The position numbers were made by a program, and so were the translations under genes. Positions 7,890 through 16,514 of a stretch of 42,212 nucleotides of DNA are shown here, piece by piece; the first letter of the stretch is position 1, and each line of letters opens with the position of its first letter. This DNA comes from an uncultured Lachnoanaerobaculum sp. (lineage in GTDB: Bacteria; Bacillota; Clostridia; Lachnospirales; Lachnospiraceae): positions 1 through 42,212 of the forward strand of contig NZ_CALLVU010000082.1 of the NCBI RefSeq assembly GCF_938015485.1. The letters run 5' to 3'. The notes under the pieces were generated by a model. The model worked only from the letters and a program-made list of their open reading frames with translations, was not told where the DNA came from and ran no database searches.

Positions 7890-9248
7890 TTATAAGTCTA
7901 ATCCGTAGACTTTTTTTCCTTTTTTAATATATTCATCCAAGACATCAAAATGTCTTTTCTCCATTATCTCTCCCTTTTTTAATACAGGAACTCCGGGAGG
8001 ATATATGTAGATATTTTCCTTGGCAACCGTTCCCAGAAACTTTTTATCAAGACCTGCCAAAGGCTTTTTTTCCATATATAAGAAGTTATTGTCAATATCT
8101 TTTAAAGCATTATAAAGTTTGTCAAAATCATCTTTGCCGTCACAAAGCGTGCTGTAAGCAAGTACATAATCAAGCTTACTCATCTCCGTCTCAATATTGT
8201 AAGAGTCTCTGAGTATCTGCGCCAATGTGACTCCGTCAAACATATCGCAGCAGATTACAAGCTTGGTAAAATCATATCCGAGTTTCTTCTTATCTTCCCA
8301 CAAACGTATATGTTTTAATTTTTTCACAGCACGTCTGAATTCAAATAAATTATTCAAATAATTTTTGATTTCTTCATCACAGTCTGCCATATATCTTATA
8401 CAGGCATCAATACTTGCCATAAGAATATATGAAGGTGAACTTGTCTCAAATATATGCAGCGACTCTTCCAAATATTTTTCACTTACAATCTCGGATCTTA
8501 TATGACAAAGTGCTGTCTGTGTAAGTGCCGGCAATGTTTTATGAAGACTTTGCACCACAATATCTGCACCCAAATCAAGTGCAGATACACAAAATTTATT
8601 TTTACTTTTACCGTAATCAATATTATTTATATAATTAAGGTGACCGCCATGTGCTTCGTCCACTATAAGAGGTATGTCACTGTCATGCAGAAGTTTTGCA
8701 ATCTTTTCTATATCGGATACCACTCCCTCATAAGTCGGTGAAGTTATCACTGCAGCCACTATATTTTTTTCTCTGTTAGCCTTTAAGATACTTTTTAATG
8801 CCTTAATATCACAACTTTCTGCAATATCAAGTTCATTATAATAAACATCTAAATATATAGGTGTCAAATTAAGCAGTTCGATGGCATTGTATACACTAAA
8901 ATGTGCATTCGGTACCACTACTATATATGACTTTTCATTTTTATAATTTCCTGTGCAAGCACAAGCCCTTATACTTGAAAGTATACCACAGCTTGAGCCG
9001 TTTATTAAGTAGTATGTTTTATTACTTTTGTATACATGCTTTGCAAACTCCATAGAGTCTCTTATGATGCCTGTAGCATCATGCAAATTGTCGGTGCCTT
9101 CCACTTCCGTCAAATCCATCTTATAAATGTCCGTCATCATCTCTTCTATTGCTTTCGGCACTTTTCTTTTATGCCCCGGCATATGCATAGGCAATATACC
9201 GGAGCTGACATATTCTTTTAATTTATATGCTAAACAATCTTTATTCAT
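7890..9248 (-). CDS. Orn/Lys/Arg decarboxylase family PLP enzyme (YaaO-like)
   Basis: A 452-residue fold-type I PLP enzyme that decarboxylates a basic amino acid to a polyamine precursor; which one is not readable from sequence. The PMHMPGHKR block (about 20-28) is the family N-terminal signature, VDEAHGGH (about 197-203) carries the PLP-contacting Asp and His, and Lys237 in SLHKTLPALTQTA is the Schiff-base lysine. It is shorter than inducible 700-aa decarboxylases and matches the biosynthetic YaaO/SpeA class of Firmicutes. It overlaps the upstream GH3 gene by 8 nt. Its placement before the nucleotide kinase and holB mirrors Bacillus. Confidence 0.92.
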   Translation of the reverse strand: MNKDCLAYKLKEYVSSGILPMHMPGHKRKVPKAIEEMMTDIYKMDLTEVEGTDNLHDATGIIRDSMEFAKHVYKSNKTYYLINGSSCGILSSIRACACTGNYKNEKSYIVVVPNAHFSVYNAIELLNLTPIYLDVYYNELDIAESCDIKALKSILKANREKNIVAAVITSPTYEGVVSDIEKIAKLLHDSDIPLIVDEAHGGHLNYINNIDYGKSKNKFCVSALDLGADIVVQSLHKTLPALTQTALCHIRSEIVSEKYLEESLHIFETSSPSYILMASIDACIRYMADCDEEIKNYLNNLFEFRRAVKKLKHIRLWEDKKKLGYDFTKLVICCDMFDGVTLAQILRDSYNIETEMSKLDYVLAYSTLCDGKDDFDKLYNALKDIDNNFLYMEKKPLAGLDKKFLGTVAKENIYIYPPGVPVLKKGEIMEKRHFDVLDEYIKKGKKVYGLDL

Positions 9249-12237
9249 TTTCTGTATTTTTATCTTCCACTATTTTATCTGATTTTGCCTCCGAGGCATC
9301 ACCGTCTGCAACCTCCACTACAGGGCTTATAATATCTTCTCTTCTTTCAAGCTCTTTTCTGAACTTGAAGTTTTTCCATGTCTTCATAAGCAGGAGTACA
9401 ACAGCTGCGGCACAAATAATATCTACTATAATAGTGGCAATCTGCCATCCCATCAACCCCAAGTTTAAGTTCTCAGGTGCATATGCTCTGCTGTTTACCG
9501 TAGTATAAAGTATATTATGTGACGCTTTTCTGAGTGCGAGTGTTGCTGTGGCGCTCTTATCCTTTACATAGTTGAAACCTGCATCAATAGCTGTAAGGCA
9601 GAAGTCCGTACCGTTTCTTGTGGCTCTGTTTGCATCCAAATATCCGTATCCGCCGGCGCCGAAGTAGTCTGTCAAAACCATTCCTCTAAATCCCCACTCA
9701 TCACGAAGAATTTTATTCAATACATTATCCGATGCATACGCCGGAGTGGTTCCGTAGTGGTTGAAAGCCGCCATCACAGCCTTGGCATTGCCTTCCTTTA
9801 CACAGATTTCAAAAGGACGAAGATATACTTCTCTTACCGTTTGTTCGTCCGCCCATGTCATAAGCTGATAAGTTCTGTTGGTCTCCTGATCGTTTAACGC
9901 AAAGTGCTTGATATAAGCATATACTCCGTTGTCAGCGGCACCCTTTACAGCCTCTGACGCAATCTTTCCCGAAAGTATCGAATCTTCAGAGTAGTACTCG
10001 AAATTTCTTCCTGCAAAAGCGCTTCTATGAGTGTTCATGGCAGGTGCGTACCAACCTGATACCTGCATCTCATTTGCCATCTTTCCTATACTGTCGCCGA
10101 ATGAATGTGCAAGCTCGGTATTGAAGGTATTTGCAAGCATTATAGTTGCAGGCAGACCTATTGAACCCTTCTTTGTGAAGTTGTTGTTGATAGATGAAGG
10201 TCCGTCACAGTCTACAGTCTGTACCTTTCCTATTCTGCCGATAGCTACAGTCTGATATCCTCCAAGTGCTACAAGCTTTGACATATCGTTAAAGGTCATC
10301 TCGTCAAGAAGAGCATCCCACTTAGGGTCGTCATATTCAAGTCCGCGAAGGTCCTTTAACTTAAGCTTATTGTTTGCACCTGTTGTAGGCATCTTATCCG
10401 ACTCCACATCAAACTTTGAAGCATCGTAGTTGCTGTTATTTAAGAATGCGGCCTTTTTATCCTCAGGCAATGTAAAATCTGTAGGTGCTTTTGTAGCCTC
10501 TTCAAGGTTTGCAAACTTGTCCTTTCTTGAAAGTACGGTGAAGTTTCCTCTCATATCGTCAAGCTTGTTTGTTGCAACTTCCTTGTCGCCGCTTCTTTTG
10601 TTATCCACGTTGTATACAATATCCTTTTCAATCGGGAATGTTCTTGTATCAAGGATATTATGTGAATCTTCCTGAAGGCTTATCTCATATGTTCCCGCTT
10701 CAAGCACATATGCTTTTTTATCCTTCTCGTCATATGATGCCATATCCTCCAAATTGAAGGTAACTTTTACAGTCTCACTTTCCCCCGGCTCTAACAGCTT
10801 TGTCTTTCCGAATCCGACAAGATTTGTACTCGCCTTTTCGATTCCGCCGTTTTTATAAGGCGGATTATAATAAATCTCCACCACATCTTTTCCGGCAACA
10901 TTTCCCGTATTGGTTACAAGTACATCAATGCTTATCTTGCCGTCATTTGCAACAATCTCACCCATCTCCTTTGTGAAATTGGTGTATGAGAGTCCGTAGC
11001 CGAAAGGATACTGCACATAACCTGCATAGTTGATAGCGTTTTCCTTGGCGGCTGTCTCATAGAATTTATATCCTACATAGATACCCTCGGCATAGTTTAC
11101 AAAGCTGGGTTTATGCTTTGTACCTCTGTCGTCTGTAGAAAACTCGTCCATATTTGTATACTGAAAATCTCCGAAGTTGTTGTAGCTTGGGCTTTTCTTC
11201 AAATCATATACAAATATATCACTTGTCTTACCTGAAGGATTGATTTCACCGTCCAAAATCTTTCCAAGTGCGTTAAATCCGGTCTGTCCAGGTCCCGGGC
11301 ACCAAACCACACTTGAAATATTCTCATAATCATTTACAAATCCAAGCTCCATAGGATTTGCGGAATTTATAATGACCACAATGTCCTTAAATGTCTTATT
11401 TACCGCATCAAGCATTGCAGCTTCTCTGTTTGAAAGCTGTAAGTAGCTCTTGTTTGCATCAAGGTCATCTTTTTGGTCACTGTATCTAAGGCCCTTTGAA
11501 CCGAATGTACCTCCATCTGTAAAGTTGTCCTCGGTATTCGGGTCAAGGCTCTTCGGAAGGTCCGCACCTTCTCCACCCGATCTTGCGATAACCACTACAG
11601 CCTTATCCGAATACTTTCTGGCATTTTCAAAAACATTTGCCTCTTTATACTGATCGATTGAAGGCTCAGGTATTGTCCAGTCCTGACCCCACATTCCTAC
11701 TGTAGGTCTCTTCGCTCTGAAATCGGTATAGAACTTAACAAGGTCCTCATTTACCTCAAATCCTGCATTCTTGATGCCGTCAATCAGTGAAACTGTAGGG
11801 AATGAGTCGTTAAGTCCGCCTGAACCTGTACTGCCGTAAAGCGGGTTTGTAGACGACCATCCGAACAGATTGATCTTTGTACCTTTCTTTAGCGGCAGTG
11901 CCGAATCATTCTTTAAAAGTACAATTCCTTCTCCTGCGATATCCTCTCCCAAAGTCTTCGCTTCATCAAGTGACTTATCAGTTATGACACCTCTTCCCGT
12001 TGCCAATGTAATCATGGTCTTTAGCGGACCGTTCAACATCATATTGACACTGATAACCGTACCTACCATAAAAAGAATCCAGGCAGCCGACCTTGATAAC
12101 TTTTTAAAGGCAAGTTCTCTGTTCCTTGTGATAAACATAACTACAAGCGCACACACCAAAAGTGTCACTATAGCTATGAGCTGTGGAGCAATCGACTTTA
12201 TCACACTTACCACATCCGCCATATTGATAGCTAACAT
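9241..12237 (-). CDS. Membrane-anchored GH3 glycosidase with permuted domain order
   Basis: A 998-residue glycoside hydrolase family 3 protein. Canonical GH3 enzymes run TIM barrel, alpha/beta sandwich, FnIII-like domain. Here the sandwich comes first (GIVLLKND at about 105), then the FnIII-like region, then the barrel, with GRNFEYYSED, KHFALNDQE and the probable nucleophile Asp857 in GMVLTDYFG. Such reversed order is known in rumen Butyrivibrio and Ruminococcus beta-glucosidases. Two hydrophobic segments (about 13-36 and 50-68) precede the catalytic part, and one (about 931-954) follows it before a charged acidic tail. It is therefore probably tethered at both ends, with the catalytic part outside. 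The start has a good GGAGG site. The substrate is unknown. Confidence 0.88.
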   Translation of the reverse strand: MLAINMADVVSVIKSIAPQLIAIVTLLVCALVVMFITRNRELAFKKLSRSAAWILFMVGTVISVNMMLNGPLKTMITLATGRGVITDKSLDEAKTLGEDIAGEGIVLLKNDSALPLKKGTKINLFGWSSTNPLYGSTGSGGLNDSFPTVSLIDGIKNAGFEVNEDLVKFYTDFRAKRPTVGMWGQDWTIPEPSIDQYKEANVFENARKYSDKAVVVIARSGGEGADLPKSLDPNTEDNFTDGGTFGSKGLRYSDQKDDLDANKSYLQLSNREAAMLDAVNKTFKDIVVIINSANPMELGFVNDYENISSVVWCPGPGQTGFNALGKILDGEINPSGKTSDIFVYDLKKSPSYNNFGDFQYTNMDEFSTDDRGTKHKPSFVNYAEGIYVGYKFYETAAKENAINYAGYVQYPFGYGLSYTNFTKEMGEIVANDGKISIDVLVTNTGNVAGKDVVEIYYNPPYKNGGIEKASTNLVGFGKTKLLEPGESETVKVTFNLEDMASYDEKDKKAYVLEAGTYEISLQEDSHNILDTRTFPIEKDIVYNVDNKRSGDKEVATNKLDDMRGNFTVLSRKDKFANLEEATKAPTDFTLPEDKKAAFLNNSNYDASKFDVESDKMPTTGANNKLKLKDLRGLEYDDPKWDALLDEMTFNDMSKLVALGGYQTVAIGRIGKVQTVDCDGPSSINNNFTKKGSIGLPATIMLANTFNTELAHSFGDSIGKMANEMQVSGWYAPAMNTHRSAFAGRNFEYYSEDSILSGKIASEAVKGAADNGVYAYIKHFALNDQETNRTYQLMTWADEQTVREVYLRPFEICVKEGNAKAVMAAFNHYGTTPAYASDNVLNKILRDEWGFRGMVLTDYFGAGGYGYLDANRATRNGTDFCLTAIDAGFNYVKDKSATATLALRKASHNILYTTVNSRAYAPENLNLGLMGWQIATIIVDIICAAAVVLLLMKTWKNFKFRKELERREDIISPVVEVADGDASEAKSDKIVEDKNTENE

Positions 12238-12255
12238 AATATTCCTCCGATATAT

Positions 12256-12765
12256 TTATTTTTTCTCCGGCATCACTATAAATTTCATTGCAGGGTAGCT
12301 GATAACCACCTGTACTATGATATTAAGTGCATTTGCCAGCGTAGGTACAAGACTTGCACTCACCCCTATATCCCTAAAAAACTTCTGTGAATATGCAGGC
12401 AGTGCCGCGGAAACTATAACCAAAACTACGGCAAGAATTATATACTTGGGTATTGCATCCTTAAAAGCCGCATTTGACTTAAACACAAACTGTTTTTGTA
12501 CAAAGAAGTTTACAGTCTGCGCAAGTGCGGTAGCTATAAGGAAGCTTAGAAAACCTGCCGTTCCAAGATTTTGCTCAATATTGTCAGCATAGTTAAATAT
12601 AAAAAACTTAAAAGGGATAAGATGCCATCCGAAACCTGTAAAAGCGGATGTGGCTATCCACATCACGATAAAGTTCACTATCGTTGCCACATTTGAGAGT
12701 ATATTAAACTTGATAAACTCCCATATGTTCGGATGGCTGTCTATCCATTCCTTTAAAAACATCAT
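12256..12765 (-). CDS. GtrA family membrane protein
   Basis: A small protein of about 169 residues with four hydrophobic segments, typical of GtrA-like proteins. That family is thought to move lipid-linked sugars across the membrane or assist polysaccharide and teichoic acid glycosylation. The motif FIKFNILSNVATIVNFIVMW at the N-terminus and the basic loop FVQKQFVFKS between helices are characteristic. The reading frame opens at a TTG (12777) overlapping the preceding stop as TTGA, but the ATG pair at 12765/12762 sits closer to an AGAAGG site and is the likelier start. It lies between two GH3 genes, which suggests a shared role in surface glycan metabolism (inference). Confidence 0.82.
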   Translation of the reverse strand: MMFLKEWIDSHPNIWEFIKFNILSNVATIVNFIVMWIATSAFTGFGWHLIPFKFFIFNYADNIEQNLGTAGFLSFLIATALAQTVNFFVQKQFVFKSNAAFKDAIPKYIILAVVLVIVSAALPAYSQKFFRDIGVSASLVPTLANALNIIVQVVISYPAMKFIVMPEKK

Positions 12766-12773
12766 AAACCTTC

Positions 12774-15377
12774 TCAATCTTCTCTTTGTAAGAATTCTTT
12801 TTTGTATTTTTTATTTGCCTTTTTGTTTTTAAAATATCCGGATATTATTCCGAATATTCCCTTAAAGAAATGTCCGTTTACCAAAAGCACAATGGAATCC
12901 ACCATCTCCATGCTTACCTGCCCGTTGCTCATCTTTCCTATAGCTCTGAAAGGCATATTGAACTGAAATAAAGTATTAAGGTCCGGCACACCTGCTTCCA
13001 ACGATTTTTTCAATCTCTTATCCAGTATTCTGTAGGCAAATCTTGCAATAAAACTCTTTGCATAATACATTTGACAAAGTGCGTCATTGATACCAAGTTC
13101 ACCGCTCCAATGACCGTCCGGTATATCCCTTCCAAGCAAAACCTTATACTCGGAATCGTCTACTCTTTTTATATCACCGCTGTAGTATGAAGGGAGTTCT
13201 TTTTTATTGTACGGGAAAACCTTTGCATTTCCGTTTACCTTAAGTGTAGTCTGCAATCTGATATCCTCACAGCTGCTGCCGATATATATATCATACTCAC
13301 CGCTCTCCACCTCAAAGGCATTTGTCATCACATTATAAAATCTGAAAGACTTGTCGTCAAAGCTTATGGTGACTTTTTTCTTCTCTCCAAGGGACAATGC
13401 TACCTTTTTAAATCCCTTTAACTCATACTTTGCTCTGAAGATATTTGAATTTTTCAAACCTATATAAAGCTGTGCAACTTCCTCTCCTGCCGTCTTTCCG
13501 ATATTTTCAATACAGAAACTTACCTTTTCATCGTCCGCCTCTATATCGCTATACTTAAATTCGGTATAGGAAAGTCCGTATCCGAAAGGATAAAGTACAT
13601 CCACATTCCTTGTTGTAAAATATCTGTACCCTACAAAGATGCTCTCTCTGTACTCGGAAGTTCTCTCCTTTGAAGGATAATATCTTACATTCGGCTCATC
13701 TTCATATTTTTTTACTATGGTCTCGGCAAGCTTTCCGCTTGGACTCAATTTACCTGTAAGCAGTTCAAATACCGCTCCCATACCTGCCTGTCCGAAAAGA
13801 TAGCCGTGTAGTATAGCCTTTAGATGCTTTTCCCAAGGCATCTCGATACATGAGCCTGCACTTATAATACCTACTATATTTTGGTTTTCATTTGAGAGCT
13901 GCTCCATCAAATCTATCTGATTTTTCGGAATACGAAGATGTGTCCTGTCAAGACCCTCAGACTCGCTTGCCTCATTCAGTCCGAAGAAGTAAAGCACAAT
14001 ATCAGCCTTCCTTGCAAGTGTCATCGCCTCATCTGTCATAACGGCATCATCTTCCTTATCAAGCCTTGAATATCCTCTCGCAGTTCCTATCACTTCCAAA
14101 TCCGACTCTTCAAGGATTCTTTGTAAAGTATCCACCTTGGTAGGATTTACTTTTGTAATGCCTGCTCCTGCATAAGTAGGATTCATATCAAGTTTATCAA
14201 GCCTATCTTCAACCTTCTCAAGTCTTGATTCTATCTTGTTTTCAAGTTTTTGCACCTTTTTTGAATCAATATTCAACTTCTCAAAAAGCTTCTTTGCATC
14301 CTCAACCACGGTGGCATTTACCATTGAAGAACCTGCGCCCTGATATCTCGGATTGAAGGCAAAATCTCCTATTATGGCAATCTTTTTCTTAGAGTTTAGC
14401 GGCAAAATACTGTCCTCATTTTTTAAAAGTACAATACTCTTTTTGGCAGCCTCTTTTGCAAGTTCGTGATTGTCCTCAAACATCTTTGCCTTATCTTTCG
14501 GCTTTTTCTTATCCTTGGTTGACAAAGTTATCTCTATAAGCTCATCAACTCTGGCATCTATATCGCTTTCCTTTATCTTGCCTATTTTTACAGCATCCAA
14601 GAGTTCTCTTGCACTGTCAAGTCCGGGAGCCGGCATCTCCAAACTTGAGCCGTTTTTTACACCAAGTGCATGGTCGTTTGAAGCACCCCAGTCTGTGACA
14701 ACCATGCCGTCAAATCCGAGATCCTTTCTTAGAATATCCATCAAAAGATGCTCGTTCTCATTGGCATATACTCCGTTTACCATGTTGTAGCTTGTCATTA
14801 CAGACTTCGGATGTCCTTCTTTTACTGCTATCTCAAAGGCTGTGATGTATATTTCTCTTAAAGTTCTCTCATCAAGCACCGCATCCATAGCCATTCTTCT
14901 AAGCTCCTGTGAGTTTACGGCAAAATGCTTTACACAGGAAGCTATTCCGTTGCTTTGAATACCTCTAATCATGGCGGCTGCCAGTTTTCCGCTTAAATAC
15001 GGGTCTTCAGAATAGTACTCAAAGTTTCTTCCACAGAGCGGATTTCTCTTAATATTGATTCCAGGACCCAAAAGCACATTCACATCTTCAGCGGCAGCCT
15101 CCGCTCCAAGTCCCTCTCCGACCTTTTCAAGCAGCTTCTCATCCCAGCTGTTTGCAAGTGTGGCGGCAGTAGGAAAGCATGTGGCGGGTACGCTTGCATT
15201 AAGTCCCAAATGGTCTCCCTTTCCCGCCTGCTTTCTTACGCCGGTAGGACCGTCCGCGTGGTGAAGTACATCAACACCTATGGAGGTAAATGACCTTGTA
15301 TCCCAGGCGTTCTTACCTGAGAGATAGGCACATTTTTCTTCCAATGTCATTTTTTCTATAATATCTCTATGTTTCAT
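12774..15377 (-). CDS. GH3 beta-glucosidase-like enzyme, canonical domain order
   Basis: An 867-residue GH3 hydrolase without signal peptide, probably cytoplasmic. The barrel (1 to about 290) carries HHADGPTGVR, GRNFEYYSEDP, CVKHFAVNSQE and the nucleophile Asp230 in GMVVTDWGAS. The sandwich begins at SIVLLKNEDSILPL (about 316) and is interrupted around 375-400 by a heptad-like Glu/Lys/Leu helix. An FnIII-like domain follows. A C-terminal extension of about 130 residues, not part of the usual GH3 architecture, includes FNMPFRAIGKMSNGQVS and a basic tail. It is the first gene of the long operon, with a strong AAGGAGG site. It could be a beta-glucosidase or beta-xylosidase. Confidence 0.9.
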   Translation of the reverse strand: MKHRDIIEKMTLEEKCAYLSGKNAWDTRSFTSIGVDVLHHADGPTGVRKQAGKGDHLGLNASVPATCFPTAATLANSWDEKLLEKVGEGLGAEAAAEDVNVLLGPGINIKRNPLCGRNFEYYSEDPYLSGKLAAAMIRGIQSNGIASCVKHFAVNSQELRRMAMDAVLDERTLREIYITAFEIAVKEGHPKSVMTSYNMVNGVYANENEHLLMDILRKDLGFDGMVVTDWGASNDHALGVKNGSSLEMPAPGLDSARELLDAVKIGKIKESDIDARVDELIEITLSTKDKKKPKDKAKMFEDNHELAKEAAKKSIVLLKNEDSILPLNSKKKIAIIGDFAFNPRYQGAGSSMVNATVVEDAKKLFEKLNIDSKKVQKLENKIESRLEKVEDRLDKLDMNPTYAGAGITKVNPTKVDTLQRILEESDLEVIGTARGYSRLDKEDDAVMTDEAMTLARKADIVLYFFGLNEASESEGLDRTHLRIPKNQIDLMEQLSNENQNIVGIISAGSCIEMPWEKHLKAILHGYLFGQAGMGAVFELLTGKLSPSGKLAETIVKKYEDEPNVRYYPSKERTSEYRESIFVGYRYFTTRNVDVLYPFGYGLSYTEFKYSDIEADDEKVSFCIENIGKTAGEEVAQLYIGLKNSNIFRAKYELKGFKKVALSLGEKKKVTISFDDKSFRFYNVMTNAFEVESGEYDIYIGSSCEDIRLQTTLKVNGNAKVFPYNKKELPSYYSGDIKRVDDSEYKVLLGRDIPDGHWSGELGINDALCQMYYAKSFIARFAYRILDKRLKKSLEAGVPDLNTLFQFNMPFRAIGKMSNGQVSMEMVDSIVLLVNGHFFKGIFGIISGYFKNKKANKKYKKEFLQRED

Positions 15378-15483
15378 TTTCCTCCTTTAAAACAAACTGC
15401 CGCTCTTTTCACATCACAGAAAGCACCCTCAAAATAATGGCTTGCTAAACACTTTATGCTTTCACAATACTAACCTTATTATA
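15378..15483 (-). promoter_or_regulatory. Promoter and about 100-nt leader of the long GH3-holB operon
   Basis: Minus-strand TATAAT at 15483-15478 lies in AT-rich DNA with no clear -35. The leader of roughly 95 nt holds an inverted repeat GAAAGCA/TGCTTTC (15463-15457 and 15425-15419), which could form a hairpin ahead of the AAGGAGG site. No known riboswitch class is recognised. Confidence 0.45.
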
Positions 15484-15516
15484 ATATATATTCAAATTTT
15501 TTGATATTATTTTCAA

Positions 15517-15543
15517 ATAAAAAAGGAGTCCGAAGACTCCCGA
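15517..15543 (-). terminator. Rho-independent terminator of hpf with UUCG tetraloop
   Basis: Minus strand: GGAGTC (15540-15535), the stable loop TTCG (15534-15531), GACTCC (15530-15525), then TTTTTTATTTG. It starts 13 bp past the hpf stop, a textbook intrinsic terminator that isolates hpf from the downstream GH3 operon. Confidence 0.92.
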
Positions 15544-15552
15544 TAATGTGTT

Positions 15553-16089
15553 TTATACTTCCGGCTCTATGATACCGTACTTGCCGTCTTTTCTCTTATA
15601 TACTACACAAATCTCATCACTTAGCGCATTTCTGAATACATAGAAATCATGTCCCAAAAGTTCCATCTGTAAGCATGCCTCCTCAGGGTCCATAGGCTTG
15701 ATACTGAATCTCTTGGTCTTTACAATCTTGATCTCATCTTCTTCATCCAAATCCGAATAATCTTCTCTTATAAAGAAATCTGAGAAAGATACACTTGACT
15801 GCTTCTTATCTACAAGCTTGTTTTTGAACTTCTTTATCTGTCTCTCTATGATATCCTCGACCTTATCTATGCTTACGTACATATCTCCGCTTACTTCTTC
15901 GGCTCTGATAAGCCCCTGCTTGGTCGGGATGGTAACTTCTATCTTATGTGCCTCCTTTTGCACACTGAGTGTAATCTTCGCCTCCGTCTCTTCTGTAAAA
16001 TACTTTCCTAATTTATGAAGCTTCTCCTCTACCGCCTTCTTCAAACCATCAGTTATTTCGATATTTCTTCCAGTAATTGTATAACGCAT
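15553..16089 (-). CDS. hpf: Ribosome hibernation-promoting factor, long form
   Basis: A 178-residue long HPF (YvyD type). It binds the 30S subunit and drives formation of inactive 100S dimers in stationary phase. The N-terminal domain (1 to about 95) begins MRYTITGRNIEITDGLKKAV and is the beta-alpha-beta ribosome-binding fold. After a linker, the C-terminal dimerisation domain (about 120-178) carries KTKRFSIKPMDPEEACLQM and HDFYVFRN, standard for long HPF. It is a monocistron between its own promoter and a strong terminator. An AAGGAG site lies 9 nt before the ATG. Confidence 0.95.
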   Translation of the reverse strand: MRYTITGRNIEITDGLKKAVEEKLHKLGKYFTEETEAKITLSVQKEAHKIEVTIPTKQGLIRAEEVSGDMYVSIDKVEDIIERQIKKFKNKLVDKKQSSVSFSDFFIREDYSDLDEEDEIKIVKTKRFSIKPMDPEEACLQMELLGHDFYVFRNALSDEICVVYKRKDGKYGIIEPEV

Positions 16090-16122
16090 ATGTATAAGCT
16101 CCTTTTCTTTTTATTTAGCTAT

Positions 16123-16151
16123 AGTATAGCACTTTTTTACTATAAATTCAA
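16123..16151 (-). promoter_or_regulatory. hpf promoter
   Basis: Minus-strand -35 TTGAAT (16151-16146), a 17-bp spacer, and -10 TATACT (16128-16123), 34 bp upstream of the hpf start codon. This is a sigma-A-like arrangement; a stress-sigma promoter pattern was not recognised. Confidence 0.65.
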
Positions 16152-16283
16152 TTTAATTTTATAATTGTACTGTCAATTTCATTATTTTTTAGAATTTTTG
16201 TGATTTTAGTTAAGTTGTTAGCCAATTGTATTTTTGATGAAAAAATTGCACTTTTATATATTTTATCTCATAAACTCTATTAT

Positions 16284-16435
16284 TTATCCACCAAGTCAAA
16301 GCTACCCGATATGGGGATAAAATGTGGATAATGTGGATAACTTCGTTTATAACCCACAAACAGCCTATTTATAAGCTTCGTAGGCACCCAATAACTCACC
16401 TTTTTTGTGGATAAAAATGTGGATAATGTGGATAA
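16284..16435 (+). promoter_or_regulatory. DnaA-box array (five perfect boxes, two near-matches)
   Basis: The 425-bp gap between hpf and jetD holds no gene but has five exact TGTGGATAA sequences, the reverse complement of the DnaA box TTATCCACA. They lie at 16323-16331, 16332-16340, 16406-16414, 16418-16426 and 16427-16435, all in the same orientation. One-mismatch boxes lie at 16284-16292 (TTATCCACC, opposite strand sense) and 16312-16320 (TGGGGATAA). Two pairs are abutted head-to-tail, and the pairs are 95 bp apart, about nine helical turns. The flank at 16140-16280 is very AT-rich. No dnaA or dnaN is near and gene orientation does not change here, so a DnaA-binding or titration cluster is more likely than the bidirectional origin. 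Confidence 0.8.
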
Positions 16436-16514
16436 GTATTTTTAAACACAATTTTTATGCACTTTGCCGTTTTGTACTTATTATAAAATTTCAGACTTGA
16501 CAGGCAAAATCAAT

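Noticed and set aside
15378..15483. Riboswitch in the GH3 operon leader
   Set aside because: Only one 7-bp inverted repeat is present and no known aptamer core was recognised.
16140..16514. Reading the DnaA-box gap as the chromosomal origin
   Set aside because: No dnaA, dnaN or rpmH, and genes on both sides are on the same strand for more than 10 kb. Kept as a DnaA-box cluster instead.
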